Part shown: piece by piece, positions 4,927 through 5,763 of the stretch
How the letters are laid out: the number at the start of each line of letters is the position of its first letter
Numbering within the stretch: position 1 is the stretch's first letter
Assembly (NCBI GenBank): GCA_049514335.1
Contig: JBEKVE010000197.1
Location: 1-5,763 of the forward strand
From: JBEKVE01 sp049514335
GTDB taxonomy: Bacteria > Actinomycetota > Acidimicrobiia > Acidimicrobiales > UBA8190
DNA length: 5,763 bases
Reading direction: 5' to 3'
Notes under the pieces: generated by a model
What the model saw: the letters and a program-made list of their open reading frames with translations, nothing else
Databases searched by the model: none
What the model was told of the DNA's origin: nothing
Translations under genes and position numbers: made by a program

Positions 4927-5763
4927 CTCGATCAGGCGGGCCAGACCCTCCTGGACGATCGAGACGCAGAGGGTGCCCGCCCGGTCGAACAAGAACCCAC
5001 GGGCCAGTCCCCGACCGGCCGCCGCCACGGGCGAGTCGGCGTCATACAGGAGCCACTCGTCGGCCCGGAACGGGCGGTGGAACCACATGCAGTGGTCGAG
5101 GCTGGCGCCCATGAAGTTGGCGTCGTCCCACCGCACGTCGTGCGGGGCCAAAATGGTGTCGAAGAGCGACATGTCCGAGGCGTAGGCCGCGATGGCGGCG
5201 TGCAGCAACGGGTCGTCGGGCAGGTCGCCGTCGGCCCGCAGCCACAGCCGCTGATAGGGCTCGCCGGCCCCGTTGCGATGCCAGAGGAGCTCACCGATAT
5301 AGCGCTGGTCGATCGGATGGGGCCGGTCGAACCAGTCGACCAGCTCGTCGCCGAAGGGTTGGAGGCGCTCGTACAGAGTGGGCAAGGACTCGGGGTCCGG
5401 GACCTCGGGCATCGGGAGCTGGTGCTCCAGGCCCGCCTCGAGGTCGTGGAACGACGCCGACATGTTGAAGATGGCCCGCCCGTGCTGAATGGCCACCACC
5501 CGCCGGGTGGTGAACGACCTGCCGTCGCGGATCCGGTCGACCTCGTAGAGGATCGGGACCAAGGGGTCGCCGGGGCGCAGGAAGTACGAATGGAGCGAGT
5601 GGATCCGCCCGTGCTCGACGGTGCGGCCGGCCGCCATCAGGGCCTGGGCGGCCACCTGGCCCCCGAAGACACGCTGGCGCTCCTCGTGAGGCTGAATGCC
5701 CCGGAAGATGTTCACCTCTATCGGCTCGAGGTCGAGCAAGGTGACGAGGAACTCGAGAGAAGC
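4909..5763 (-). CDS. tesB: Acyl-CoA thioesterase II (TesB), 5' end beyond the window
   Basis: TesB hydrolyses acyl-CoA to free fatty acid and CoA in the cytoplasm. The visible 284 residues cover nearly all of this double-hotdog enzyme (E. coli TesB is about 286). Signatures include RVFGGQVAAQAL, HSLHSYFLRPGDP, RDGRSFTTRRVVAIQ, YASDM, LDHCMWFHRPF and VQEGLARL. The catalytic triad of E. coli (Asp204, Thr228, Gln278) corresponds to Asp at 5173-5175, Ser in GASLDH, and Gln in VQEG; Ser for Thr is a conservative change. A TTG at 5739 could be read as a start, but the frame stays open to the edge and the residues before it (LEFLVT) align with the LLTLLNLE start region of E. coli TesB, so the true start lies just past 5763. 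Its 3' end overlaps gltA by 14 bp. The substrate chain length cannot be told from sequence. Confidence 0.93.
   Translation of the reverse strand, partial: ASLEFLVTLLDLEPIEVNIFRGIQPHEERQRVFGGQVAAQALMAAGRTVEHGRIHSLHSYFLRPGDPLVPILYEVDRIRDGRSFTTRRVVAIQHGRAIFNMSASFHDLEAGLEHQLPMPEVPDPESLPTLYERLQPFGDELVDWFDRPHPIDQRYIGELLWHRNGAGEPYQRLWLRADGDLPDDPLLHAAIAAYASDMSLFDTILAPHDVRWDDANFMGASLDHCMWFHRPFRADEWLLYDADSPVAAAGRGLARGFLFDRAGTLCVSIVQEGLARLIEPVSDR

Overview
The window reads as an ordinary chromosomal stretch of a very GC-rich actinobacterium. The codons end mostly in G or C, GTG starts are used, there is a LytR-CpsA-Psr (LCP) wall-glycopolymer protein with a LytR_C domain, and the citrate synthase looks actinobacterial. 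Acidimicrobiia would fit, but that placement is inference and was not tested by any search. I see no mobile element, CRISPR array, tRNA or rRNA.

Layout: (1) At the left edge is the C-terminal end of a UDP-sulfoquinovose synthase-like epimerase (+). (2) A 77-bp convergent spacer holds two GC hairpins and a two-copy 20-bp tandem repeat. (3) An LCP-family membrane protein lies on the minus strand. (4) A divergent control region of about 140-160 bp contains a perfect 9-bp inverted repeat, a direct repeat of its half-site, and a TANNNT box 7-8 nt in front of the start codon on each side, which suggests leaderless transcripts. (5) An unrecognised membrane-anchored exported protein follows (+), with a CARDB-like segment and a C-terminal bacterial Ig-like domain. 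(6) A spacer with a good promoter and a Shine-Dalgarno site leads to citrate synthase gltA (+). (7) A TesB-type acyl-CoA thioesterase II lies on the minus strand. It runs off the right edge, and its stop codon overlaps the end of gltA by 14 bp within a near-perfect palindrome.

Functionally there are two themes. The left half concerns the cell envelope: sulfo-sugar nucleotide synthesis, wall-polymer attachment and an exported Ig-like protein. The right half is central acyl-CoA metabolism: citrate synthase consumes acetyl-CoA and the thioesterase hydrolyses acyl-CoA. The gene orientations (+, -, +, +, -) mean that most genes here are probably single transcription units. No exotic system is evident. 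The points most worth checking are the unknown exported protein and its shared control region, the variant LCP motif with paired cysteines, the sulfoquinovose gene, and the overlapping-stop palindrome.
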